From NCBI GenBank assembly GCA_937906165.1, contig CALCYA010000014.1:1-18915 (forward strand): a stretch of DNA of 18,915 bases, read 5' to 3'. Below are positions 1 through 6,635 of the stretch, piece after piece. Numbering within the stretch: the first letter of the stretch is position 1; each line of letters opens with the position of its first letter. The DNA is from an uncultured Bacteroidales bacterium. GTDB taxonomy: Bacteria; Bacteroidota; Bacteroidia; Bacteroidales; Bacteroidaceae. The notes under the pieces are model-generated. The model was not told where the DNA came from. It saw nothing but the letters and a program-made list of their open reading frames with translations, and searched no databases. The position numbers were made by a program, and so were the translations under genes.

Positions 1-22
1 TCCACCAGCTAATACGCGGACT

Positions 23-52
23 TGTCATCCCGAACCTTGCGTGAGGGATCTC
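23..52. repeat. GTCATCC...GGATCTC dispersed intergenic repeat, copy a
   Basis: Starts with TGTCATCC (23-30) and ends with GGATCTC (46-52). The same end motifs, with different middles, recur at 481-514, 703-730, 6509-6536 (inverted) and 14023-14162. I infer a dispersed Bacteroidales intergenic repeat family. No coding frame explains it. Confidence 0.55.
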
Positions 53-78
53 AAATAACCGCTAAACATAACAAAAGA

Positions 79-107
79 GGGAATTGCATCAGCAGTTCCC
101 TATTTTT
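79..107 (+). terminator. Candidate Rho-independent terminator of an upstream gene
   Basis: GGGAATTGC (79-87) pairs with GCAGTTCCC (92-100) with one T-G wobble and a 4-nt loop, and is followed by TATTTTT. It would end a plus-strand transcript entering from outside the window. The gene itself is not visible here. Confidence 0.55.
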
Positions 108-129
108 GCATAATTAGCCCATAATTTAA

Positions 130-184
130 CTCCTCCACCGCAAGCGGTCCCCTCCTCTATATTCTCTACGTGAATACAGAGGAG
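130..184. repeat. CTCCTCC palindromic repeat, copy 1
   Basis: CTCCTCC (130-136) is followed by a perfect core hairpin ACCGC-AA-GCGGT (137-148). CTCCTCT (152-158) then pairs with AGAGGAG (178-184). Two other copies at 263-318 and 14251-14289 keep the same layout but have different core hairpins. Confidence 0.6.
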
Positions 185-262
185 AACTGAAATCTTCATA
201 TTAAATCTTACTATTAATATCAAGGTTTATTTTAATTAAAGCTCACAGTGCTCCTCATGAAA

Positions 263-318
263 ACTCCTCCGTCACTGCGCTTCGCTTGTGCCACCTCCTC
301 TGTGAATAACAGAGGAGG
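263..318. repeat. CTCCTCC palindromic repeat, copy 2
   Basis: ACTCCTCC (263-270), a variable hairpin core (271-292), and then CCTCCTCTGT (294-303) pairing perfectly with ACAGAGGAGG (309-318) across a 5-nt loop. Same architecture as copies 1 and 3. The terminal hairpin is strong on either strand but has no long T-run, so I treat it as a repeat rather than a terminator. Confidence 0.6.
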
Positions 319-480
319 ACTCAGCCGGATTGCAACTTGTTGCAAGACTGAGGAGTAAAAAAACTAAAGAAATATGTAACCAATGGTTCTCGAATCCGCG
401 AGCAAGAGATTTTTTCGGGCAAAGCCCCCAATAACACGTCTCCTATCGTCGAAATGACAAGTACGCAAAAACGCCGGCAA

Positions 481-514
481 TGTCATCCCGACAGAGCGCA
501 GCGACGAAATCCGG
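481..514. repeat. GTCATCC dispersed repeat, copy b
   Basis: Starts TGTCATCCCGA like copy a, then runs into a GCGCAGCGACG segment and AATCCGGA. A related fragment, GTCAAAGGATCTC, lies at 671-683. The frame reading through it on the minus strand is a by-product of the repeat. Confidence 0.5.
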
Positions 515-544
515 AGGGTTCGACAATACTGCGATTAAGCAAGC

Positions 545-568
545 GAGATACAAGTTTACTTTAATCTC
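545..568. repeat. Single copy of the AAGTTTACTT palindromic repeat
   Basis: GAGAT (545-549) pairs with ATCTC (564-568) around the conserved AAGTTTACTT centre. It is flanked by GCGAG on the left and ACTGCGAGCG on the right, the same flanks as in the array at 12926-13267. Confidence 0.6.
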
Positions 569-702
569 ACTGCGAGCGAAAGCAGGTTCAACGAAGTTAA
601 TGCCGACAGCGAATGGTCGCACGTAGCATGGGCAATGCTCATGCCGTGCGGGTCGCGAAAAGGCGGCATTGTCAAAGGATCTCTCGAAAACAGCGAACAC
701 AG

Positions 703-730
703 TTCATCCCGAACCGCAGGGAAGGATCTC
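703..730. repeat. GTCATCC...GGATCTC dispersed repeat, copy c
   Basis: TTCATCCCGAACC at 703-715 and GGATCTC at 724-730. It is closest to copy a at 23-52, which also has CATCCCGAACC followed by GGATCTCAAA. The remainder of 1-797 holds no recognisable gene. Confidence 0.5.
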
Positions 731-797
731 AAACCTTGCAGAAATAACAGAGAAAAGGTAGCAGTTTACGGCTCATTACATTTTTTAGCATAAAAAA

Positions 798-829
798 TTT
801 GCAATGTAAAGGATTTTGCCCTACCTTTG
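798..829 (+). promoter_or_regulatory. Bacteroidales-type promoter of the tRNA gene
   Basis: A -33 TTTG (798-801) and a -7 TACCTTTG (822-829) match the Bacteroidales housekeeping consensus with a 20-nt spacer. Transcription would start near 836, leaving a short leader before the tRNA at 854. Confidence 0.8.
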
Positions 830-853
830 CAAAGTATTTCAAAGGAGATACTC

Positions 854-927
854 GGGCTTTTAGCTCAGTTGGTTAGAGCAACAGACTCATAATCTGGAGG
901 TCCTTGGTTCAAGCCCAAGATGGCCCA
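854..927 (+). tRNA. tRNA with CAT anticodon (tRNA-Met, or lysidine-type tRNA-Ile2)
   Basis: A full cloverleaf can be read. The acceptor 5' strand is GGGCTTT (854-860), the D arm GCTC...GAGC, the anticodon loop CTCATAA (anticodon CAT), the T arm CTTGG-TTCAAGC-CCAAG, the acceptor 3' strand ATGGCCC (920-926) and the discriminator A927. CCA is not encoded. The acceptor stem has one T-G wobble and one T-T mismatch (859/921), and the first anticodon-stem pair is A-G, so it is a slightly imperfect tRNA. CAT can be elongator Met, initiator Met, or Ile2 after lysidine modification. The initiator is unlikely because position 1 can pair normally and the anticodon stem lacks the three G-C pairs. I cannot separate Met from Ile2 by eye. 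It has its own promoter upstream and a terminator immediately downstream. Confidence 0.9.
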
Positions 928-981
928 CATAAGAGAATCGTTTTTAACGGTTCTCTTTTTGTTATTCCCTTTTCGCTTTGA
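909..981 (+). repeat. 73-bp direct repeat, copy 1 (tRNA 3' end plus terminator)
   Basis: This stretch begins in the T loop of the tRNA, covers its 3' end and terminator, and ends at 981. It recurs at 1172-1244 with a single difference (T938 versus C1201). The placement at a tRNA 3' end is that of a typical tyrosine-integrase attachment site. Confidence 0.85.
931..960 (+). terminator. Rho-independent terminator of the tRNA
   Basis: The 12-bp stem 931-942/946-957 has one T-G wobble (938/950), a TTT loop and a T-run ending at 960. It lies 3 nt after the mature tRNA end. Confidence 0.8.
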
Positions 982-1171
982 CAACACCACCTTATCGCAT
1001 CCCGCAGGGCGTGACTATTCCACGCCACCTGCGACTAACTGCTGTTGGCGTTGTCGAAGCGGAGCCTTTCGTCTCAGCTTTCACCAAGGTTATTGACTTC
1101 GTTATTAAAGTTTGCACCGGCTTAAGCCGACAGCAAACAACGAAGTCAATGGGTCTCTAAAGAGACAAATC
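982..1171. other. 190-bp hairpin-rich segment between tRNA 3'-end repeats
   Basis: No coding frame is convincing. Three inverted repeats fill much of it. CGCAGG+GCGTG (1003-1013) pairs with CACGC..CCTGCG (1021-1033). ATTGACTTCGTT (1092-1103) pairs with AACGAAGTCAAT (1139-1150), with inner arms GTTTGC/GCAAAC and CGGCTTAAGCCG. GTCTCT (1153-1158) pairs with AGAGAC (1161-1166). It could be a remnant of a mobile element or a structured RNA. Identity unknown. Confidence 0.5.
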
Positions 1172-1244
1172 TCAAGCCCAAGATGGCCCACATAAGAGAA
1201 CCGTTTTTAACGGTTCTCTTTTTGTTATTCCCTTTTCGCTTTGA
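1172..1244 (+). repeat. 73-bp direct repeat, copy 2 (orphan tRNA 3' end plus terminator)
   Basis: Matches 909-981 at 72 of 73 positions. It carries the end of the T loop, the acceptor 3' strand and a perfect version of the terminator stem (1194-1220), but no 5' half of a tRNA. It is therefore a tRNA fragment, not a second gene. Confidence 0.85.
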
Positions 1245-1264
1245 GGTAGGGTGGACAAAAAGTA

Positions 1265-1289
1265 GGGCTCAACGTAAAAAGTTGAGCCC
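1265..1289. repeat. Perfect inverted repeat downstream of the GH95 gene
   Basis: GGGCTCAAC (1265-1273) pairs with GTTGAGCCC (1281-1289). On the minus strand it follows the main GH95 terminator and is itself followed by TACTTTTT, so it may act as a back-up terminator. Confidence 0.45.
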
Positions 1290-1321
1290 AAAAAGGGGCT
1301 CCCCACAAGGAGAGCCCCTTT
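1290..1321 (-). terminator. Terminator of the GH95 gene
   Basis: On the minus strand AAAGGGGCTC pairs with GAGCCCCTTT (1292-1301/1312-1321), followed by five Ts (complement of 1290-1294). It lies about 20 nt beyond the stop codon at 1343. Confidence 0.75.
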
Positions 1322-1342
1322 CTATATATAAATTCTCAAGTA

Positions 1343-4300
1343 TTACTTCGCGAATTTCTTTACACCGTCCTGGATGTAGATTCTACCAGTAAGGACCTCA
1401 TTTACACGGCGGCCGCTAAGGTCGTAAACTGCATCATTCTCATTCTGCTTGTCGTCAACTACAATGTGACAGATACCTGTTGCCGGTGTTGTAAAGTCAA
1501 GCTCTACAACATCGCCCTTCTCGCAAGGAACAGTAGCAATGCCATTCTCGTCAACAGTAACCTTAACCTCTGCACCGTTTACGGTAATCATAGCCTTGGT
1601 AATCTCCATTGCACCTATCTTGCAACGTACCTTGAGCTCTGCGCCTGCATTGCTTACGATAGTTGCCTTCTGGCATTTGCCGTCAGCCCAATTGAAGTCT
1701 ACTGTGAAGTTACCGATAGCCTTCATACCTGTTACCTTACCGTTCTTCCAGACAGCAGGAAGTGCAGGAAGGATGTTCACGTAACCGTGAGCACTCTGGA
1801 GGAGCATCTCGGCCATACCTGAACATACACCGAAGTTACCGTCAATCTGGAACGGAGCGTGGCTGTCGAACAAGTTGTAGTAGATACCACCCTGGCTCTG
1901 GTCTGTACCGTATGTTGTAGAGTGCTTGAGAGCGTTCTTGATGATGATGTGAGCATGGTCACCGTCCTGAGCACGTGCCCAGAGGTTAACCTTCCAGCCC
2001 ATAGACCAACCTGTAGCTGCGTCGCCACGGTGCTTGAGGGCATTTACAGCTGCTGTAAAGTAGTCGCTCTCAGGAGTAATCTGATCCAATGGGAACAGAG
2101 CCATCAAGTGTGACATGTGGCGATGACCTCTCTCACCTGCAGTATATGTCGAGTACTTCCACTCACGCAAGAGGGTATCACCCTTGGCAACACCATTGCA
2201 TGTTGCACCCCATGAGCCTGTATAAACCTCCTTGTGCAAGCCCTTGTCGGTCTTCTCGAGGTAGAGAGCGAGCTTCTCCACATCGGCCTGTGAGAGGCCT
2301 GTATTCTCAACACCCAGAATCTCGATAGCGTCTGTAAGGTTCTGGAAGAGGTAGCTGATCATCTGCTGAGCGTGAGCTGTACCATCCTCGCTCTGGAGCG
2401 GCTGCTCGGCGCTGTACTCGTTAGGAGCCACGAATGTACCGTCCTTTGCTCGGCGGTCCTCAATGAGGCGGTGGAACCAGAACTCTGCACAGCTCCACAT
2501 TACAGGGAATGCCTTCTTAAGGAACTCCTTGTCCTGAGTATAACGGTAGTGTGTCCAAAGGTGGCTTGTATACCATACGTTGGCAACGAGGTAGTTGTCA
2601 CCCCATGTACTCATACTGTTGTAGAGTGAAGACTCTGTCAATACGCTCCAGCCATAGCCGTTGTTGTACTGCTGGCCTACCTTCTTCCAACCGGCGCTCT
2701 GTGCACCACGGATGATGAAGTTCACGTATGGCTTGTGGAGGTCACTGAGGTTTGTAATCTCTGTTGGCCAATAGTTCATCTGGATATTGATATTTGTGTG
2801 GATATCCGAGTTCCATGGAGAATCGGCGCCCTTGTCGTTCCATATTCCCTGGAGGTTGTTTGGAGCAGCAATAGGCTTGCGGTTTGAGCTGATAGCCAAG
2901 TAACGTCCATAGTGGAAGTATAACTGCTCAAGGAATAGATGGTCGTTTGCTGTGCTGTTGGCAGCGCTGTTGTTCGGGAAGTAGTTGTCGATCAAGGTCT
3001 TTGTATCAACTGTAGGAGTTGTGAGACCAAGGTCGAATGTCATACGTTTTGTGATAGCTGTGAAGTCGGCAACATGGTCAGCCTCAAGAGTTGCGTAATC
3101 CTTTGCTGCAGCAGCCTCGATTTCGCCCTTGATGCGGGCGTTCACGTCAGCAGGTGTCTCTGCGGTGAAGTAGTTATCGTAAACATCCATGTCACCGTTG
3201 AAGTTTGTACCGCCCTTGAGGAAGAATGTTACCTCGGTAGCATTGCTTACTGTGATGCCACTGTTAGAGCTTGTGATTGTAGCACCCTCGCTTGCAACGA
3301 CGTGCAGACGTGCAGCATAATTAACAGATGTCATAGCACCTGTAAACTCAGCCATACCGTCAGTGTATGTAACAGAATTTGCACCGATACCTGTACCCGG
3401 CTCGAGCTTGAATGTGAGGTTGAGTTTCTCATCGCCATCAACAGTGTAGTAACCTACAATAGCCTGGTCAGGAGCAGAGCTGAAGAACTTGCGTACCTGC
3501 TTTGCACCATTGGCATTCTTGAACTCTACGCCGGCGATACCCTCCTCGATGTCAAGATAGCGTACATAGTCGGTAACACCGTCCCAGATAGCCTTGTCAT
3601 TGTTCTGGATGATAAGCGAACCGAAGTTCATGAATGTACGGTTACCGCTACCTGCACCTACAGTGTTTGCAGGGCCGCTCCACAGAGTCTTCTCGTTGAA
3701 CTGGAGTTCCTCGTTGTGGACACCGCCGAATACCATACAACCGAGCTCACCGTTACCCAATGGCAACGCATACTCCATCCATGGGTTGCTTACGCCCGCT
3801 GCCTCTGCTGATGTTGTGTACCACAATGTATTGGGGTTCTTTGGAGAGAATGCAGCAACACCCTCAATCTCAGAAACCTCATAGAAGTACTCATCTGGAT
3901 AATCGGCGTAGTCAACCTCCTCGAGGAAGAACTTACTGCCGGTGTCACCTATCGCACCTGTGCTGTTCCAGAGAGCCAGATAGCTGTTGCGGTCGTTCCA
4001 ATACTGGCTTGTTGTACCCTTCCACTTGATATATGAAGGCTCACCGTTGCCAAAGTTGAATGTACCGTCAAAGTCTATGGTAGAAGTTGTTGTTGCAGGA
4101 TCAACCATCTTCGCACGTGCGCTGGCCTCACTACCGGTCATACCGATAACTTTTGAGAGACCTGTTGAATAGTTGTAAACCTTGTATACACCTGCGCTCT
4201 GCTCAACAAACGCCCAGATACCCTGGTTGTCCTGAGGCTTGTTCTTGTTGGCCAGAGTCAAAGAGCCGCCACTCATATAAGTAGGGTTAACGCTTACATA

Positions 4301-5041
4301 ACCACCCTTACCGTTCTGGATTGTGTAGAACTTTGTATCAGCGTCAAAGTAGCTTACATATACTGTTGTGCCGTCAACTGAAATGACTGCGAATTTGTCA
4401 GCTACCTCGTTTGCTGTAAAGTGTGATTTCTTTACAGCAGACTCTGTAGAGATTGTGGCACCGTCCTTATACTCAGCACCCTCATATACAACACCTGCTG
4501 CAGCATCGTCTGTACCGAGAACATCGATTGTATAAGTCTGAGGACCTGTGACAACCTCGTCAATGATATAGCAGTTACCCGGGTCTGTCTGTACCCAGCT
4601 GTTTACCACGATACCTGCGTCCATCTGCCCTGTCTCCTGCGAGTTCATACCATTGCCACCGATAAGAAGCTTCCAAGGATATGCACCACCCACATTCTGG
4701 AAAGTCAAAGCAGAAGTTGCTGTTGCAGAATAGTTACCGTTAGAATCAACATACTTCTCGGCAGCTACGCTGTAGAGATAATAATTACCGTTTGTCTGTT
4801 CAATACGGAACTGCTGGTTCACATCGTTTGGGTCCTGTGCCACAGTGCCCACCACCTTACCGGTGCTTGAACAGATCTGTCCCTTCAATGCGGAGCTGTA
4901 CATCAAGAATGCACGTGCACTACGCAATGTGTAGACTTTCTCGTTGCTCAACTGCGACAAATCAGTCACAGTAGTAGTCTCGGCCTGCACAGCAAATGCC
5001 ATACAGAGGAAAGAGACAAGCATAAAATAAATCTTTCTCAT
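1343..5041 (-). CDS. Secreted GH95 alpha-L-fucosidase with lectin-like N-terminal modules and a T9SS-like C-terminus
   Basis: The 1232-residue protein has a Sec signal peptide (about 1-20, ending FAVQA). Residues about 25-165 and 170-375 look like two tandem beta-trefoil/lectin-like modules. The family GH95 enzyme spans about 400-1150, with an N-terminal domain containing LPLGNGELGCMVFGG (427-441). Its active-site region reads NINIQMNYW, with N750 and N752 matching the catalytic-site asparagines of the family. E879 (or E875) is the probable acid, and D1067 sits in FQIDGNFG. GH95 enzymes hydrolyse terminal alpha-1,2-linked fucose with inversion; a few act on alpha-L-galactose. The usual GH95 length is nearer 800 residues, so the N-terminal 380 are extra. 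The C-terminal 30 residues (YDLSGRRV...IYIQDGVKK) resemble type IX secretion tails. It stands alone with its own promoter and terminator. Fucosidase assignment is confident; exact linkage is not. Confidence 0.9.
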   Translation of the reverse strand: MRKIYFMLVSFLCMAFAVQAETTTVTDLSQLSNEKVYTLRSARAFLMYSSALKGQICSSTGKVVGTVAQDPNDVNQQFRIEQTNGNYYLYSVAAEKYVDSNGNYSATATSALTFQNVGGAYPWKLLIGGNGMNSQETGQMDAGIVVNSWVQTDPGNCYIIDEVVTGPQTYTIDVLGTDDAAAGVVYEGAEYKDGATISTESAVKKSHFTANEVADKFAVISVDGTTVYVSYFDADTKFYTIQNGKGGYVSVNPTYMSGGSLTLANKNKPQDNQGIWAFVEQSAGVYKVYNYSTGLSKVIGMTGSEASARAKMVDPATTTSTIDFDGTFNFGNGEPSYIKWKGTTSQYWNDRNSYLALWNSTGAIGDTGSKFFLEEVDYADYPDEYFYEVSEIEGVAAFSPKNPNTLWYTTSAEAAGVSNPWMEYALPLGNGELGCMVFGGVHNEELQFNEKTLWSGPANTVGAGSGNRTFMNFGSLIIQNNDKAIWDGVTDYVRYLDIEEGIAGVEFKNANGAKQVRKFFSSAPDQAIVGYYTVDGDEKLNLTFKLEPGTGIGANSVTYTDGMAEFTGAMTSVNYAARLHVVASEGATITSSNSGITVSNATEVTFFLKGGTNFNGDMDVYDNYFTAETPADVNARIKGEIEAAAAKDYATLEADHVADFTAITKRMTFDLGLTTPTVDTKTLIDNYFPNNSAANSTANDHLFLEQLYFHYGRYLAISSNRKPIAAPNNLQGIWNDKGADSPWNSDIHTNINIQMNYWPTEITNLSDLHKPYVNFIIRGAQSAGWKKVGQQYNNGYGWSVLTESSLYNSMSTWGDNYLVANVWYTSHLWTHYRYTQDKEFLKKAFPVMWSCAEFWFHRLIEDRRAKDGTFVAPNEYSAEQPLQSEDGTAHAQQMISYLFQNLTDAIEILGVENTGLSQADVEKLALYLEKTDKGLHKEVYTGSWGATCNGVAKGDTLLREWKYSTYTAGERGHRHMSHLMALFPLDQITPESDYFTAAVNALKHRGDAATGWSMGWKVNLWARAQDGDHAHIIIKNALKHSTTYGTDQSQGGIYYNLFDSHAPFQIDGNFGVCSGMAEMLLQSAHGYVNILPALPAVWKNGKVTGMKAIGNFTVDFNWADGKCQKATIVSNAGAELKVRCKIGAMEITKAMITVNGAEVKVTVDENGIATVPCEKGDVVELDFTTPATGICHIVVDDKQNENDAVYDLSGRRVNEVLTGRIYIQDGVKKFAK

Positions 5042-5098
5042 TTAAGTAATTTTAATGGTTAGTATTATTTTGATTTACTTATTTACATTATAACCAGA

Positions 5099-5128
5099 CA
5101 AATATAAATATATATATATTAATACAAA
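5099..5128 (-). promoter_or_regulatory. Candidate promoter of the GH95 gene
   Basis: On the minus strand, -7 TATATTTG (5099-5106) with an upstream TTTTTG (5125-5130). The spacer is 18 nt, slightly short of the usual 19-21. The leader would be about 50 nt. Confidence 0.55.
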
Positions 5129-5166
5129 AATTTAATTGACAGAAAAAGTCGATCTTAGCATAAAAA

Positions 5167-5192
5167 GCATGGGGAGCGTATGCTTCCCATGC
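5167..5192 (-). terminator. Bidirectional terminator after the flavodiiron protein gene
   Basis: GCATGGGGAGC (5167-5177) pairs with GCTTCCCATGC (5182-5192) with one mismatch. There are T-runs on both strands (TTTTTTT at 5193-5199 on plus; TTTTT on minus from 5162-5166). The minus-strand version ends the gene at 5222-6379. Confidence 0.75.
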
Positions 5193-5221
5193 TTTTTTTA
5201 TTGCCGTACTCCAAAACACTT

Positions 5222-6379
5222 CTATGCCAGCAGCGCCTCGGCAAGCTGTTCCATAGCCGGGATATCCTCATCCTTCATACGTGAGCGTATGGTAACCATA
5301 GGCTCCACAATCTCGACAGCCTTCAGCCCCTCGAGCATCGCGCGCATCACACGGCCTGCAGTAGGCGCCCACGAACCGTTCTCAAGGATAGCAACCTTGC
5401 GTTTCTGGTAACTCTTTATCTTGAGGTGATGCAGGAAGTCGTGCATAGGAGGGAAGACATCGGCATCATACGAAGCCGCGCACACAGCCATGCGACTGTA
5501 GCGGAAAGCATCCTCGACAGCCTCGGCCATGTCACAACGCGAAAGGTCTGTGACAACAACCTTGGGAGCACCCTTTGCGCGCAGAATCCCGGCAAGCCTC
5601 TCGGCTGCCACAGCTGTACCACCGTGAATTGAAGCGTATGCCACAAGCACACCCTCGGTCTCGGGCTCGTACTTGCTCCATGTGTCGTAAAGTCCTATAT
5701 AATGACCCAGATTCTCCTTGAGCACAGGACCGTGCAACGGACATATCACCCGGATATCAAGCGCGGCAGCCTTCTTGAGCAATGTCTGCACTTGATTGCC
5801 ATATTTACCGCAGATATTGATATAGTAGCGGCGTGCCTCACAATCCCACGGGCCTTCATTGCACAACGCTCCGAACTTACCGAATGCGTCGGCCGAGAAA
5901 AGAACCTTCTCGCTCTGTTCGTAAGAGACCATAACCTCGGGCCAGTGTATCATCGGAGCTACAATGAACTGTAACGTGTGGACGCCCAGAGAAAGTGTGT
6001 CACCCTCCTTTACCGCCACGACACGGTCGCTGAAGTCAACACCGGCAAAGAACTGCGGCAACATTTTCACAGCTGTTGCCGTTGCCACAATCTTTACGGT
6101 CGGCCATTTTTCCATAACCTCGGCTATAAGCGCCGCATGATCAGGCTCAAGGTGGTGCACAACAATATAATCAGGTACGCGGCCGGCAAGAGTTTCCTCT
6201 ACATTTGCCCACCATTCGGCACCCTTACGGGCGTCGGCAGTATCCATGATTGCCACCTTCTCATCGAGGATTATATAAGAATTGTATGCCATTCCATCGG
6301 GCACTATATACTGGCTCTCGAAAAGATCTATATCAAGGTCGTCAACGCCTACATATTTTATTGAAGATGTAATTTCCAT
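5222..6379 (-). CDS. Flavodiiron protein (A-type flavoprotein, O2/NO reductase)
   Basis: The 385-residue protein has the standard two-domain layout without a C-terminal extension. A metallo-beta-lactamase-like diiron domain fills about 1-240, and an FMN-binding flavodoxin domain about 243-380. All expected iron ligands are visible: H76-x-E78-x-D80-H81, H145 (MIHWPE), D164 (SADAFG) and H216 (PLHGP). The FMN loops are AYASIHGGTA (248-257), the ASYDADVFPP region (302-311) and NGSWAPTAGR (334-343). Family members reduce O2 to water or NO to N2O in the cytoplasm, taking electrons from a rubredoxin or another donor. The usual role is protection of anaerobes from oxygen or nitrosative stress. No rubredoxin is encoded adjacent; the small ferredoxin lies 9 kb away. 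It appears monocistronic. The choice between O2 and NO as substrate cannot be made from sequence. Confidence 0.93.
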   Translation of the reverse strand: MEITSSIKYVGVDDLDIDLFESQYIVPDGMAYNSYIILDEKVAIMDTADARKGAEWWANVEETLAGRVPDYIVVHHLEPDHAALIAEVMEKWPTVKIVATATAVKMLPQFFAGVDFSDRVVAVKEGDTLSLGVHTLQFIVAPMIHWPEVMVSYEQSEKVLFSADAFGKFGALCNEGPWDCEARRYYINICGKYGNQVQTLLKKAAALDIRVICPLHGPVLKENLGHYIGLYDTWSKYEPETEGVLVAYASIHGGTAVAAERLAGILRAKGAPKVVVTDLSRCDMAEAVEDAFRYSRMAVCAASYDADVFPPMHDFLHHLKIKSYQKRKVAILENGSWAPTAGRVMRAMLEGLKAVEIVEPMVTIRSRMKDEDIPAMEQLAEALLA

Positions 6380-6407
6380 AGTTTTTCCATTATTCTTTTT
6401 ATTGATG

Positions 6408-6415
6408 CAAATTTA
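6408..6415 (-). promoter_or_regulatory. Candidate -7 element for the flavodiiron protein gene
   Basis: TAAATTTG on the minus strand, 28 nt upstream of the ATG. I see no TTTG at the usual -33 distance, so only half the promoter is supported. Confidence 0.4.
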
Positions 6416-6508
6416 CAAAATTAGAGCGAAAACACCGCACCATAAACAATATTTATGAAAGTGCAGATTAGATATAATAAACATGGGAGACCACAAAAAC
6501 AGCGAAGA

Positions 6509-6536
6509 GAGATTCTTCGCTATGCCCATAATGACA
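6509..6536. repeat. GTCATCC-type dispersed repeat, copy d (inverted)
   Basis: Reads GAGATTCTTCGC ... ATGACA on the plus strand, i.e. the reverse orientation of the repeats at 23-52 and 703-730. AGCGAAGA (6501-6508) also pairs with TCTTCGCT (6514-6521), giving a hairpin. The rest of 6416-6584 holds nothing recognisable. Confidence 0.45.
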
Positions 6537-6584
6537 ATACTATGAAAGAAAGAGAATGCAAAAGCCAGCCACAATATAACAGAA

Positions 6585-6612
6585 AACGGGAACAGCCATG
6601 GCCATTCCCGTT
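6585..6612 (-). terminator. Candidate terminator of the five-gene operon
   Basis: AACGGGAA (6585-6592) pairs with TTCCCGTT (6605-6612), enclosing the palindrome GCCATGGC. On the minus strand the stem is followed by TTCTGTT, a modest T-rich tail. It lies 23 nt past the LemA stop codon. Confidence 0.55.
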
Positions 6613-6635
6613 CTATGCAGATATTCGTCCCTCTA

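Noticed and set aside
443..700. 85-codon open frame on the minus strand
   Set aside because: It reads through the GTCATCC repeat and the AAGTTTACTT palindrome. Its residues are translated repeat sequence, with no domain and no promoter.
978..1160. 60-codon open frame on the plus strand
   Set aside because: Begins at the end of the first tRNA repeat and runs through the hairpins of the 190-bp segment. No homology visible and no start signals.
1172..1190. Second tRNA gene
   Set aside because: Only the 3' end is present. The 190 bp upstream contain no D arm or anticodon arm in register.
2939..3811. 290-codon open frame on the plus strand
   Set aside because: Lies wholly inside the GH95 gene on the opposite strand. 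It is Cys- and Val-rich with no recognisable domain, typical of an antisense shadow.
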